Source: JARKPK01 sp964631235 (GTDB lineage: Bacteria > Planctomycetota > Planctomycetia > Pirellulales > Thermoguttaceae). From it: 64,000 nucleotides of DNA. Of this stretch, positions 19,591 to 29,053 are shown in pieces. The stretch lies in the NCBI GenBank assembly GCA_964631235.1, contig CAZVZX010000012.1, forward strand, positions 1 through 64,000, in the 5' to 3' direction. Within the stretch, counting starts at the first letter, position 1. Each line of letters opens with the position of its first letter. The translations under genes were made by a program, and so were the position numbers. The notes below the pieces were generated by a model, which saw only the letters and a program-made list of their open reading frames with translations, did no database searches and was not told where the DNA came from.

Positions 19591-20816
19591 GGGCTTGAAC
19601 GACCGCGACTGCCGATAAGAGCCTCTAATATCGGATTCGACGAGAGAGACGGTTTCTGTCGTCGGCCGCGGGCCTTCGACAACTCGCTTTGTGCCGTCGC
19701 CCGGCCAAACAACTCTGCTCGATAATACGTAGAATATAGGGGTGGCGGTTCGGTGAGAAAACCCTTAGAGCCGGGAAGAACGAAAAGCGGTCGGCATGTG
19801 TGAGAACTCGATGAGCCTTTAGGCTCTTTCGACGGTCGCTTTTCGAATCGCTCGGACCGCTCGCAGCAGGGAAACAAGGAAATCGATTCGCCCGAGCAAA
19901 ACAAGACGGAGAGGACCGCTTCCGCGAAGAGACGCGACAACAGGCCGTCGTGCTTGTATCGGCAAGCAACGGTCGTCGCGACTGCTAAACAGGCAACAAA
20001 CCGCCAAGCGGGGTATGCCCGGCCGTCTGGTGTGGAAAAAAGGGCGATATTGTTGATGTAAAGCTTTTTTGGCAAACAAGTTGAATACGAAGATGCCCGC
20101 TTCGGATCGAAGCGGGTCCATCACCCCGGGTGGCGAGAATCGAGAAAAATGGTTCGAACACTGGACTACGGTTAGATCCTGGTTACAATGGTTGTGCTGG
20201 GCACTTCTTTGTCGCGCAGTCGTAATTAATCCGCGGGCCTGCTAAGTGTTAGGAAGTCGGACTCCGACATTCCTCCTTGCGCCACCACCGGGATAGTACC
20301 TTTCCCTCGACTGCCATCCGTTGAGAAGCTGCCAGACTGCCCAACGTAGTTGTGAGTCCGCCGTATTGGTGGAAAAGGGCGCGCGGTTCTCTCTGTTTAG
20401 CTAGACGTAATCTTTTGCCAAATATCGGCTTCGGGCGCAGAGCGTCGAAGTTGGGTGGTAGAATTGCGTGGCTTGACAGACGCGAGCGTCAGCCGCGTGG
20501 GAACCGGGGCCCCGCAACGGCGTCGATCGGTTCCAGGGCCAAAGCATGAGCGTCATCGGGAACGTCCGATGGCGGAGGGTATTGTTCGGCAAATCGCGTG
20601 GAATTGGCGGCGGGGTAACTAAGCAGTTCCACACAATTGCGGAAACGGCCGCCGGCGCACGAAGCGGCCGATTGCGGGGATGCGATTCGAACCGCTTTCC
20701 GTTTTTCGCGGTTTTGTTTAGGAACGCGAGAAGAGACTGTCCTGCCCAACCGGAGCGTTTGCCTGAATCGCCCGTGGCCGGGCGCACATGTCGGACCACT
20801 TGCAGGAGTCAAGGCA
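19591..20816. other. Long intergenic region upstream of rpoD
   Basis: About 1.2 kb between divergent genes with no credible coding frame; GC and codon patterns look non-coding. It contains dispersed repeat copy B just before rpoD and a TTACAATGG -10-like site near 20183-20191. A long leader for the sigma factor gene is possible. I found no recognisable RNA gene. Confidence 0.5.
20625..20719 (+). repeat. Dispersed ~90-bp intergenic repeat, copy B
   Basis: It begins AGTTCCACACAATTGCGGAA and ends ACCGCTTTCCGTTTTTCGCG GTTTTG. It aligns with copy A almost base for base over ~90 positions and ends about 100 bases before the rpoD start. The inverted GAAACGG...CCGCTTTC pairs could form a stem. Confidence 0.7.
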
Positions 20817-22388
20817 TTGTACGACGTATTGCTTGAAGAATTGGAAGACGATTCCCCGTTGCGTCGGGAAGACGCTTTGGATTTGGTCGAGCACACAGCG
20901 GATGAGCTCGATGCGGACGACGACTTGTTGGTTCCGGAACTCGATGAAAGCGAGCCGATCGAGCCGGCCGAGGAAGACCTGCACGAGGATCTGCTGACCA
21001 GTCTCGACGACAGCGAGTCGTGGTCGGACGATCCGGTGCGGATGTACCTGACGCAGATGGGTCAGATTCCGCTGCTCACCCGTCAAGAAGAGATTCGTTT
21101 GGCACGACAAATCGAGGAAACCCGCACCCGATTCCGCCGCAAGGTGCTCGAGTGCGACTTCGTCATTCAGATGGCCTTCAAGGTTCTCCGCCGGGTTCAC
21201 GACGGGGATCAGCCCTTCGATCGCACCGTGCAGGTCTCTCAAACCGATCAACTTCAGAAGTTTCAGATTATGGGCCGCATGCCCTGCAATCTGACGACGC
21301 TGGAGACCTTGCTGAAGCGCAACGCCCAAGATTACGCGGTGGCCACCAGCCGGTCGCGGCCATGGGCCGAACGCCGCGCCGCCTGGCGCCGTTTGGGGCG
21401 CCGCCGCCGCCGTTGCGTGCGACTGGTCGAGGAACTGGGTTTGCGCACCCAGCGGCTGGAGACGGCCTTCCGAACCTTGGAGGAGTTCAGCCGCCGGGTT
21501 GATGAACTGAAACAGCGGATCGACGAACACCGCAAGCAAAAAGGCAAATTGCAGCAGATCAAGCCGTGGGTGATCGAATACCGCAAGCTGTTGCGGAGCT
21601 GCCAGGAGACGCCCACCAGTTTGCGCAACCGAGTGCAATACCTGCGGCAGATTTACGCCCAGTATCAAGAGGCGAAACGCGGCCTTTCCGAGGGCAACTT
21701 GCGGCTGGTCGTTTCGATTGCCAAGAAGTATCGCAACCGCGGCCTGAGCTTTCTCGACTTGATTCAGGAAGGCAATGCCGGGTTGATGCGGGCGGTTGAT
21801 AAGTTCGAGTATCGCCGCGGGTTCAAGTTCTGCACCTATGCCACGTGGTGGATTCGCCAAGCGATCACCCGCGCTGTGGCGGACCAGAGCCGCACGATTC
21901 GCATTCCCGTTCACATGGTGGAGACGATTACCAAGGTGCGCAACACGATGCGCCGCCTGCATCAACTCCACGGCCGCGAGCCGACGATCGAAGAGATTGC
22001 CCGCGACAGCGGCATTTCGATCGATGAAACCCGTCGCGTGCTGGGGATGAGCCGCTACCCGATCAGCATCAACCGATCGGTGGGCAACAGCGAAGACAGC
22101 GAGTTCGGCGACTTGCTGCCTGACAACACGGTGAAAAGCCCCTCGATCGGCGCCACGCAAGGGATGCTCCGGCAGCGCATCCAGAAAGTGCTGAAAACCC
22201 TGAGCTACCGCGAACGCGAGATCATCAAGCTTCGCTACGGGCTCGGCGACGGGTACAGCTACACGCTGGAGGAGGTTGGGCACATCTTCAAGGTAACGCG
22301 CGAACGCATTCGTCAGATCGAAGCCAAGGCTGTTCGCAAGCTGCAACAGCCGTCGCGCAGCCAGGAATTGGTAGGGTTCATCGACTGA
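20817..22388 (+). CDS. rpoD: Primary sigma-70 factor
   Basis: This is the housekeeping sigma subunit that directs RNA polymerase to promoters. It has an acidic N-terminal region, region 1.2 (DPVRMYLTQMGQIPLLTRQE), and a long basic coiled-coil-like insert. Region 2 follows with LSEGNLRLVVSIAKKYRNRG, FLDLIQEGNAGLMRAVDKFE and YATWWIRQAITRAVADQSRT, then region 3, and region 4 with LSYREREIIKLRYGL and VTRERIRQIEAKAVRKLQ. The frame is open back to 20637, but the residues before 20817 read as repeat DNA (copy B). TTG 20817 has AGGAG (20804-20808) 8 bases upstream and leads into YDVLLEELEDD, so I take it as the start (523 residues). The ~200-residue region between 1.2 and 2 is longer than in group 2 sigma factors, consistent with a primary sigma. 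Confidence 0.93.
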   Translation: MYDVLLEELEDDSPLRREDALDLVEHTADELDADDDLLVPELDESEPIEPAEEDLHEDLLTSLDDSESWSDDPVRMYLTQMGQIPLLTRQEEIRLARQIEETRTRFRRKVLECDFVIQMAFKVLRRVHDGDQPFDRTVQVSQTDQLQKFQIMGRMPCNLTTLETLLKRNAQDYAVATSRSRPWAERRAAWRRLGRRRRRCVRLVEELGLRTQRLETAFRTLEEFSRRVDELKQRIDEHRKQKGKLQQIKPWVIEYRKLLRSCQETPTSLRNRVQYLRQIYAQYQEAKRGLSEGNLRLVVSIAKKYRNRGLSFLDLIQEGNAGLMRAVDKFEYRRGFKFCTYATWWIRQAITRAVADQSRTIRIPVHMVETITKVRNTMRRLHQLHGREPTIEEIARDSGISIDETRRVLGMSRYPISINRSVGNSEDSEFGDLLPDNTVKSPSIGATQGMLRQRIQKVLKTLSYREREIIKLRYGLGDGYSYTLEEVGHIFKVTRERIRQIEAKAVRKLQQPSRSQELVGFID

Positions 22389-22759
22389 TCGCGTTCGGTC
22401 TCGACGAGCAGGCGTCACGGCGGCGTTTCGCTTGGCGGATCGAGCGGTTGAGCGGGGGCCCGCGGCCGGCCTCGTTGATCATCACAACGGCCCCGAGTTC
22501 GCACGCCGACAACGGCGCGGCATGTGTTCTCGGGGCCGTTCGACTGCGCGGCTGACGACGCAGGTGAACCTGTTGCGGGCTGATGACGGAGCTTGACGGA
22601 CTGCGGCCATTGCCGAGCAGAATCGCGCCTCGGTAGCCCGTAACGCGCGCGGCGTCGCGCTTGCCGCCCTTGTGAATTGGGTACGGCTGCGGTAACTTGG
22701 CGAAACTCGGTTGAGCGATTCGCCTAGATTACGGACTTGGTTGGAAGCATTCAGATCAG
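22389..22759. other. Intergenic region between rpoD and aguB with a hairpin
   Basis: About 370 bases without a credible gene. The clear structure is a perfect 12-bp inverted repeat at 22486-22540. Confidence 0.55.
22486..22540. other. Perfect 12-bp inverted repeat downstream of rpoD
   Basis: The arms AACGGCCCCGAG (22486-22497) and CTCGGGGCCGTT (22529-22540) enclose 31 bases that themselves contain GCCG/CGGC pairs. No T-run follows, so it may be a factor-dependent terminator structure or an mRNA-end stabiliser. Confidence 0.5.
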
Positions 22760-23662
22760 ATGACAACGCCGGTGAAGATCGGACTGGTGCAGATGTCGAT
22801 GTCGGCCGATCCGGCCGACAATGCCGCGCGCGCCGAGCGGGCCATCGAGCAGGCCGTCGGGCAGGGCGCGCGGATCGTGTGTTTGCCCGAGTTGTTCCTC
22901 ACACCCTACTTCTGCCAAGTAGAGTCGGCCGAGATGTTCGACTTGGCCGAGCCGATTCCCGGCCCAACGACCGATCGCTTCGCCCGCGTGGCGCAGCGGC
23001 TGGGCGCGGCGCTGATCGTGCCGCTGTTCGAGCGTCGTGCGGCGGGTCTCTATCACAACAGCGCCGTGGTGATCGACCGTCAGGGGCGGCTCGTCGGGCA
23101 TTATCGGAAAATGCACATTCCCGACGATCCGGCCTACTACGAGAAGTATTATTTCACGCCGGGCGATCTCGGATTCGTCGCCGTTTCGGTGGAAGGGCTT
23201 CGCATCGGTGTGCTGATCTGCTGGGACCAATGGTTCCCCGAGGCCGCGCGGTTGACGGCCGCCGCCGGGGCCGACGTTCTGTTCTATCCGACGGCCATCG
23301 GCTGGCATCCCGACGAACGCGACGAGCACGGCAACGAGCAACGCGAGGCTTGGATGACGGTGCAGCGCGGGCATGCGGTGGCCAACGGGGTGTATGTTGC
23401 GGCAGTGAATCGCGTCGGGTTCGAGCCGCCCGCGCATGGGTCGGGCCGAGGGTTGCAGTTCTGGGGAAGTTCGTTCGCGGCCGGGCCGCTGGGAGCAATC
23501 ATCGCCCAAGCGCCGACCGACGCCGAGACGGTCGGCGTTGTCGAGATCGACCCGAGCCGCATCGAGGCCGTGCGTCGCGGCTGGCCGTTCTGGCGCGATC
23601 GGCGGATCGATGCCTACGGTCCGATCGTCAATCGCTGGGGCGACGGCCCGACAGCCCGTTGA
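22760..23662 (+). CDS. aguB: N-carbamoylputrescine amidase (nitrilase superfamily)
   Basis: This enzyme hydrolyses N-carbamoylputrescine to putrescine, CO2 and ammonia. The 300-residue length fits AguB. The catalytic Glu-Lys-Cys triad is visible: Glu44 in CLPELFLTPYFC, Lys117 in YRKMHIPDDP and Cys154 in LICWDQWFPE. The stretches PDDPAYYEKYYFTPGDLGF and YPTAIGWHPDE are typical of the plant/bacterial N-carbamoylputrescine amidase branch. The next gene on the same strand, 108 bases away, is agmatine deiminase, which makes its substrate, so the pair forms a complete agmatine-to-putrescine route. Confidence 0.93.
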   Translation: MTTPVKIGLVQMSMSADPADNAARAERAIEQAVGQGARIVCLPELFLTPYFCQVESAEMFDLAEPIPGPTTDRFARVAQRLGAALIVPLFERRAAGLYHNSAVVIDRQGRLVGHYRKMHIPDDPAYYEKYYFTPGDLGFVAVSVEGLRIGVLICWDQWFPEAARLTAAAGADVLFYPTAIGWHPDERDEHGNEQREAWMTVQRGHAVANGVYVAAVNRVGFEPPAHGSGRGLQFWGSSFAAGPLGAIIAQAPTDAETVGVVEIDPSRIEAVRRGWPFWRDRRIDAYGPIVNRWGDGPTAR

Positions 23663-23770
23663 CTTCCTGCCTGGCGCATAATGCTTTTGTCCGCTGCGCG
23701 CGTCGTGGCCGTCGGCACGAGCAGAACGCGGCGGGTTCGCCAGCGGCAGCAGTGCGGAAGGTCTCTGCCA

Positions 23771-24835
23771 ATGACCGAAGAAAAGTACTATTTTCCGCCG
23801 GAATGGGCGCCCCACGAAGCGACGTGGTTGGCGTGGCCGCATCAGCGCGCCGATTGGCCCGGCAAGTTCGCCGCCATTCCTTGGGTGTTTGCCGAGATGG
23901 TTCGCCGACTGATTCCCGGCGAGCTTGTCCGCGTGATCGTTCTCGACGCCAAGCACGAAGCGGCCGCGCGCCGCGCGCTCGAGCGCGTGCTCGGCTCGGC
24001 TCGGCACTGGGAATCCCGCGTGCAGTTCTTTCGCATCCCCACCGATCGCGGTTGGACGCGGGACATGGGACCGATCTTTCTTCGCCGCGGCGGTCCGGGC
24101 GGGCCGCGCGTCGTGGCCGACTTCCGTTTCAACGGTTGGGCCAAGTACGATAATTATCAACTCGACGACCGCGTCGCCCGAACGGCTGCAAAGAAGTTGG
24201 GAATCGAACTGATTCGTCCGACCGCGGCGGGCCAGCCCGTGGTGCTCGAAGGGGGCGCGATCGATGTCAACGGCGCCGGCACGCTGTTGACCACTCGCCA
24301 GTGCATGCTCGACCATTCGCAGCAGCCGCGCAACCCGCAGCTTTCTCAGCAGCAGCTCGAAGAAGTGTTTTCACTATATCTCGGGGTATCGAAGGTTTTC
24401 TATTTCGACGAAGGGATCGCCGGCGACGACACGGGCGGGCACATCGACGACTTGTGCCGCTTCGTTTCGCCGAACACCGTGGCGCTGATGACCTGCGATA
24501 ACCCCGCCGACGAGAACTACGGGCCGCTCAGCCGTTGCCGCGAGCAAGCGGCCGACTTGCGGCTCGCTGATGGATCGCGGCCCGAAGTGATCGCTCTGCC
24601 TTCGCCCGAACCGCTCTATTTTCGCGGGCAGCGGTTGCCGGCCAGCTACGCCAACTTCTACATCGGAAACGAAGTGGTGCTGGTGCCAACATTCAACGAT
24701 CCGGCCGATCGCAAGGCGTTGGGCCTATTGGCCGAGGCCTTTCCCAATCGACAGGTAATCGGCATCCACGCGGTTGATTTGGTTTGGGGACTGGGTACGA
24801 TTCACTGCCTGACGCAGCAACAACCGGCCGAATGA
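23771..24835 (+). CDS. aguA: Agmatine deiminase
   Basis: This enzyme converts agmatine to N-carbamoylputrescine and ammonia (guanidine-modifying pentein fold, PF04371). The 354-residue chain shows FPPEWAPHEATWLAWPH near the start, RDMGPIF, ADFRFNGWAKY, VLEGGAIDVNGAGTLLTT, DDTGGHIDDLCRFV with the catalytic Asp/His, and the catalytic Cys346 in LGTIHCLTQQ near the C-terminus. The start ATG 23771 is preferred over an upstream in-frame ATG at 23681: the family begins at the PPEWxPH block and a purine-rich GGAAGG lies ~10 bases upstream. It follows aguB in the same direction. Confidence 0.94.
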   Translation: MTEEKYYFPPEWAPHEATWLAWPHQRADWPGKFAAIPWVFAEMVRRLIPGELVRVIVLDAKHEAAARRALERVLGSARHWESRVQFFRIPTDRGWTRDMGPIFLRRGGPGGPRVVADFRFNGWAKYDNYQLDDRVARTAAKKLGIELIRPTAAGQPVVLEGGAIDVNGAGTLLTTRQCMLDHSQQPRNPQLSQQQLEEVFSLYLGVSKVFYFDEGIAGDDTGGHIDDLCRFVSPNTVALMTCDNPADENYGPLSRCREQAADLRLADGSRPEVIALPSPEPLYFRGQRLPASYANFYIGNEVVLVPTFNDPADRKALGLLAEAFPNRQVIGIHAVDLVWGLGTIHCLTQQQPAE

Positions 24836-24916
24836 ACAAGCCGGCGGCAAGGATCGTTCGCGCCGTCGGCCGCGGGCAGCGCCTCGTTCGGCGCGTCTCT
24901 TTCCGGAGAAGGTGTG

Positions 24917-25687
24917 ATGCAGCCGACGATTGAACAGCTTCGCTATTTCCTGAAGGACACGATTCGCCGAACGATCGACTTCTCGCGGACCGATCAGCAT
25001 CGCGGCGTTCCGCCGCCCCCGGTGGAAAAGTCGTTTTCGCCCGAGGCCGAACGCTTCGAGCTGCCATCGCCCGAATCGTGGCCGCACGTCGGTCGGATCG
25101 ATTTGGCCGAGGCGATTGCCCGCCGCCGGAGCCATCGGTCGTTCTTGCCGGTTGCGCTGAAACTCGACGAGCTGGCCTTTTTATTGTGGGCCACTCAAGG
25201 GGTGCGTCGTCTGTTGGCCCCGGGAGCGGTGTTGCGGACGGTTCCTTCGGCCGGCTGCCGCCATGCCCTGGAAACGTATGTGTTGGTGCTGCGCGTCGAA
25301 GGGCTGGATGCGGGCGTGTATCGCTACTTGCCCCTGGAGCATCAATTGGTGCTCGACCGTCGCGATGCGCACTTGGCCGAGCAGCTTGTGCCGGCCACGT
25401 TGGGCCAACGATTCGTCGCCGACGCCGGCGCCGTGCTGGTTTGGACCGCGATTCCCTACCGCATGGAATGGCGCTACGGTTTGGCTGCCCATAAGGTCAT
25501 CGCACTCGATGCGGGGCACGTTTGCCAAAACCTCTATCTGGCGTGCGAGGCGATCGGGGCCGGCACGTGCGCCATCGGGGCCTACCATCAAGAGGCCGTC
25601 GACGAACTGCTCCGAGTCGATGGCGAAGACGAGTTCACCATCTACCTGGCTCCGGTGGGCAAAGTGTCGGCCGATGCGGCGCGGTGA
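24917..25687 (+). CDS. SagB/ThcOx-type FMN nitroreductase-fold oxidoreductase
   Basis: This 256-residue protein has the nitroreductase-like fold of the SagB/ThcOx family: IARRRSHRSF (FMN phosphate-binding Arg/Ser motif), LAFLLWATQGV, TVPSAGCRHALETYVLV, GVYRYLPLEHQL, ALDAGHVCQNLYLACEAIG and GTCAIGAYHQEAVDELL. Characterised SagB proteins dehydrogenate azolines in thiazole/oxazole-modified peptides, but many stand-alone homologues have unknown substrates, and no cyclodehydratase or precursor peptide is seen nearby. GGAGAAGG lies 5-12 bases upstream of the GTG/ATG pair at 24914/24917. It follows aguA by 81 bases, so co-transcription is possible. Confidence 0.83.
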   Translation: MQPTIEQLRYFLKDTIRRTIDFSRTDQHRGVPPPPVEKSFSPEAERFELPSPESWPHVGRIDLAEAIARRRSHRSFLPVALKLDELAFLLWATQGVRRLLAPGAVLRTVPSAGCRHALETYVLVLRVEGLDAGVYRYLPLEHQLVLDRRDAHLAEQLVPATLGQRFVADAGAVLVWTAIPYRMEWRYGLAAHKVIALDAGHVCQNLYLACEAIGAGTCAIGAYHQEAVDELLRVDGEDEFTIYLAPVGKVSADAAR

Positions 25688-26381
25688 TCACGGGAGCGGT
25701 TGCCGAGCGACTGGCCGGCGTTTCCGTGTTGTCCGAATTTTGTCCCGGCGGAGTAGGCCCCGGGGCCCTCTAAGGTTGCTGCGATCACGGTCGGCATCAC
25801 GGGCGATGCGGATGATTGCGACGTGGATTCACGGATCTGTCGCCGGCCCATTTCCGTACGCTCCAAATCGAACGGCACGACGGTGAAACCGGCTGTACCT
25901 CGCCCAAAGTTCCGCAGACCTCCCATATTGTGCCGTTGCGCTGCGCGGGCTTCTCTCCGGCCTGGTTCTTGAATCCCTTTGCGGGATAAAGGGCAAATTC
26001 GACCAGGAACCGACGCGGTGGCTGAATCTCCTAAATCTCTTCTATAGCATGGTTTTCGTATCGCCGTGCAAGCAACAACCGCCCGGCGATGGCTCCGGTG
26101 GTCGGGCAGGAAGGCGACCAACCCGGGCACCACGTTTTTCTCGGAATAATCGTTAGAACTCATGCTTTCGGCACAACCGGCCGAAATGTCTAGAAAGGAA
26201 TAATCGTTTCCGGCTGCTTTCTTGGACCAATTGGAAAAAGCAGTAGATCCGATACAGGGCGGCAGGGCTGCCAAACAAGACAGTGCTGATGCACCCGGTC
26301 CAAGACCTGCTGCCATTGGTTGCTGGAATCTTTTCCGGGAGAACAAGAAATCCGGGGTTTGTGGTACAGGGGGTTCGTAAC
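25688..26381. other. Intergenic region upstream of the BBP7 gene
   Basis: About 690 bases with no credible gene. A GGAATAATCGTT sequence occurs twice about 55 bases apart (near 26142-26153 and 26199-26210), which could be operator-like or a leftover of a short duplication. The minus-strand frame across it (25642-26346) has no recognisable content. Confidence 0.5.
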
Positions 26382-27761
26382 ATGATCGGTCGAACGTGGT
26401 CGAGGCTCGCGGCTGTTGCGGGCGTGGCGTTGTGTCTGACCAGTGCGGTCGCCTGGGCCGCCGAAGACGTGCTTGGCGAGTTGAAGCCGGTTCCCGGACA
26501 CGGGGCGGGCGGCGCCGTGGCGGCTGGCGATCCGGCCTCGGGCAACAACAGCCTGGGATTGAGCGCCGCGAATGATCCGATTGCCAAAGAGTCGCCGAGC
26601 GTGTTTGCCGGCACAGCCTTTGGCGGCTCGCCTACGCGGTTTTGGTTCCGCGGGGAATACGCTTACTACTGGACCAGCGGCATGCAGCTTCCGCCGTTGG
26701 TGACCACCGGCCCGTATAACAGCGGCCTGACTTCGGCGACCGATCCGGTCACGTCGTTAGGGCGGCCGGATACGACCATCTTGTATGGCAACAACACGGT
26801 GCTGTACGACGGGCGGTCGGGGTTCTACATGAACACCGGCTTCTGGATCGATCGCTGCCGCACCTATGCGGTCGAGTTCGATTGGCTCGACTTGGGACCG
26901 CAAGACGCTCACTTCTCCGTGTCGTCGAATGCCGGCGGCAGCCCGGCCATCGGTCGGCCGTATTACGACGTTCAGGCGGGCCGCGAGTGGCGCGAGCTGG
27001 TGTCGTATCCCGGCACGCTCTCCGGCACGGTCAGCGTTGACGCCAACGATCACTTCAACTCGGCTGGCGTTACGTTGCGGAAGCGATGCGTCGCCCCGTC
27101 GTGCCACGATTGCTGCCCGAAAGACCCCTGCGACGGCTGCTGCCAATGCGGGCCGCAAATCGGGCTCGATCTGCTCGTCGGCTATCGCTACTACGGTCTG
27201 AGCGACAACATCACGATCCGCGAGAACCTGCTGGCCCTGTCGGCACCGATCACCGGCACGCGAATTCAAGTGACCGATTCGTTCCGGGCGGCCAACGAAT
27301 TCCACGGGGTCGATATCGGACTGTCGGCCGATGTTGTTCGCGGCAAATGGACGTTGAGCCTGCTGCTCAAGGCCGCTTTGGGCAACAACTACCAAACGGT
27401 CAATATCAGCGGACAGACGATCGTTACCGATGCTCAAAGCAACTCGATCACCTACGACGCCGGCGTGTATGCCACGCGGACGAACATCGGCACCTACCAC
27501 AAGAACGATTTTGTGATCATTCCCGAGCTTGGCCTGCAAGCCGCCTACGACATCAACTGCCACTGGCGCGTCTATGCCAGCTACAACATTCTGTACTGGG
27601 CCAGCGTGATGCGTTCGGCCGCGGCGATCGATCTGAATGTCGATCCGCGGAACATCCCCGGCGGATTGGACCCGTCGGCCACACATTTCCCGCAGTTCGA
27701 ATGGTGCGGTTCGAACTTCTGGGCTCAAGGCCTCCGCGCCGGTCTGGAGTTCCGCTTCTAA
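26382..27761 (+). CDS. BBP7-family outer-membrane beta-barrel protein
   Basis: The mature product is predicted to sit in the outer membrane as a beta-barrel. Residues 1-27 are a signal peptide (MIGRTWSRLAAVAG, hydrophobic, cut after AWA before AED). The chain of 459 residues has barrel-like alternation: FWFRGEYAYYWTSGMQLPPL, GFWIDRCRTYAVEFDWLDLG, IGLDLLVGYRYYGLSDNI and the terminal LRAGLEFRF, ending on Phe as outer-membrane barrels often do. These are hallmarks of the planctomycete-enriched BBP7 family. A cysteine-rich insert, CHDCCPKDPCDGCCQC near residue 245, is notable in an exported protein and may bind metal or form disulfides. ATG 26382 is chosen because it opens the signal peptide; upstream in-frame Mets do not. 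Confidence 0.82.
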   Translation: MIGRTWSRLAAVAGVALCLTSAVAWAAEDVLGELKPVPGHGAGGAVAAGDPASGNNSLGLSAANDPIAKESPSVFAGTAFGGSPTRFWFRGEYAYYWTSGMQLPPLVTTGPYNSGLTSATDPVTSLGRPDTTILYGNNTVLYDGRSGFYMNTGFWIDRCRTYAVEFDWLDLGPQDAHFSVSSNAGGSPAIGRPYYDVQAGREWRELVSYPGTLSGTVSVDANDHFNSAGVTLRKRCVAPSCHDCCPKDPCDGCCQCGPQIGLDLLVGYRYYGLSDNITIRENLLALSAPITGTRIQVTDSFRAANEFHGVDIGLSADVVRGKWTLSLLLKAALGNNYQTVNISGQTIVTDAQSNSITYDAGVYATRTNIGTYHKNDFVIIPELGLQAAYDINCHWRVYASYNILYWASVMRSAAAIDLNVDPRNIPGGLDPSATHFPQFEWCGSNFWAQGLRAGLEFRF

Positions 27762-28185
27762 AGGAAACCGCGGAATACGGAAAGCGGTTGAAGCGAGGGC
27801 CATACGCAAGAGTGCTGCTTCGGTGTGCTTTCGGCCGCTTTCCGATCGGGTGGACCTAGTTCGAGGAGGCCGCAGCATTGGCGGCCTCGCGATGCGATCC
27901 CTAAGACAAACCCGCGGCCGAGGCCTTGGTGACAAGGCTTCGGCCGTAGGTGTTTTCGCACGAGCGACAACCATTGCGTTGTTCGCAGCGGCACGCGATC
28001 GATTGAGCAGCCCCTTGAATAACACGATTCCCGCGACTTCTGCGGAAATTGCACACGGCCGCGAATCCAAGAACGACTGTTTTAACGGGCTGTTCACCTT
28101 TGCGTTGGGGCGGATGGGCCGCCCGCTTTGGTCCGCATTGGGCTGCGGGGCTGCTCCGATCGAATAAGAAGAACAAGCAACTGCG
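27762..28185. other. Intergenic region with an inverted dispersed-repeat copy
   Basis: About 420 bases between the BBP7 and nitrilase genes. It holds repeat copy E on the minus strand. It also holds a second partial match (CTTCTGCGGAAATTGCACAC near 28037-28056) that resembles the start of the repeat inverted. No gene seen. Confidence 0.5.
27766..27866 (-). repeat. Dispersed ~90-bp intergenic repeat, copy E (inverted)
   Basis: Read on the minus strand it gives AGGTCC, GATCGGAAAGCGGCC, ACTCTTGCGT and AACCGCTTTCCGTATTCCGC GGTTTCC, in the same order as copies A-D. It begins 5 bases after the BBP7 stop codon, so it could also serve as a 3' structure. Confidence 0.6.
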
Positions 28186-29034
28186 ATGAAGCATTTGGCC
28201 TGCTGCCAATGGAATGTTGTGTGGGAGGACAAACCGGCCAACTACCGGCGGGCAGAGCAATTGCTGGCCGACGCCCGACTGCCCCCCGGCGCGCTGGTGC
28301 TGCTCCCGGAGATGTTCGCCACGGGCTTCACCATGAATGCCGCGGCGGTGGCGGAACCGGTTGACGGCCCAACGGCCCGGTTCTTAGCCGACATGGCGAG
28401 GCGATTCGGCGTTTTCGTGCAGGGCGGGGCGGCGATCGATGCCGGCCCGCACGGCGTTCGCAACGAGTCGCTCACGTTTTCGCCCCAAGGAACGCTGCTG
28501 GCGCGCTATGCAAAGATTCATCTGTTCTCGTATGCCGGAGAGAATCGTTGCTACATGCCGGGCGACGAGTGCCGCGCGTTTGACGCGGCGGGAACGCGCG
28601 TCGGCCCGGCCATCTGCTATGACTTGCGTTTTCCCGAACTGTTCCGCCGCCTGGTTGCCGCGGGGGCGGAGCTGTTGACGTTGATTGCCTGCTGGCCCGC
28701 CGCGCGCCATGAACACTGGCGAACGCTTCTGGCCGCCCGGGCGATCGAAAACCAATGCTACGTTGCGGCCGCGAACCGCTGCGGCCGCGAGCCGCCGAAG
28801 GATGGGAAGCTCAACAGTGGGCCGGCGCACACCGCGCGTTCTTTCGGCAGCGAGTCGGCAGGCACTGATTATCTCGGAGGCAGCAGCATCATCGATCCTT
28901 GGGGACGGTTGCTGGCCGAGGCGGGCAGCGGCGACGAAGTGATCGTGGCCGAGATCGATTTGGAAGCCCTGCGCGCCTATCGCCGCGAGTTTCCCGCCCT
29001 GTACGACCGGCGATTGAAAGGTGAGCAAGCCTGA
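28186..29034 (+). CDS. Omega-amidase-like carbon-nitrogen hydrolase (nitrilase superfamily)
   Basis: The 282-residue protein has the Glu-Lys-Cys triad: Glu42 in LLPEMFATGF, Lys110 in YAKIHLFSYAGE and Cys144 in AICYDLRFPELFR. LFSYAGE and CYDLRFPELFR are typical of the Nit2/YafV omega-amidase branch, which hydrolyses alpha-ketoglutaramate or similar omega-amides. An insert of ~28 residues (CGREPPKDGKLN to SAGTDYLGG) sits where close relatives read CGxD...YxGxS; it may alter the substrate pocket. The start ATG 28186 opens the family core directly (KHLACCQWNVVWEDK). A terminator-like hairpin follows the stop. Confidence 0.87.
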   Translation: MKHLACCQWNVVWEDKPANYRRAEQLLADARLPPGALVLLPEMFATGFTMNAAAVAEPVDGPTARFLADMARRFGVFVQGGAAIDAGPHGVRNESLTFSPQGTLLARYAKIHLFSYAGENRCYMPGDECRAFDAAGTRVGPAICYDLRFPELFRRLVAAGAELLTLIACWPAARHEHWRTLLAARAIENQCYVAAANRCGREPPKDGKLNSGPAHTARSFGSESAGTDYLGGSSIIDPWGRLLAEAGSGDEVIVAEIDLEALRAYRREFPALYDRRLKGEQA

Positions 29035-29053
29035 CACCGCATCAAAACGCAAT

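Noticed and set aside
20718..22418. Minus-strand open frame of 566 residues opposite rpoD
   Set aside because: Shadow of the highly conserved sigma factor gene in a GC-rich genome.
25642..26346. Possible 234-residue minus-strand gene upstream of the BBP7 gene
   Set aside because: Overlaps the end of the SagB-type gene and has no recognisable protein pattern.
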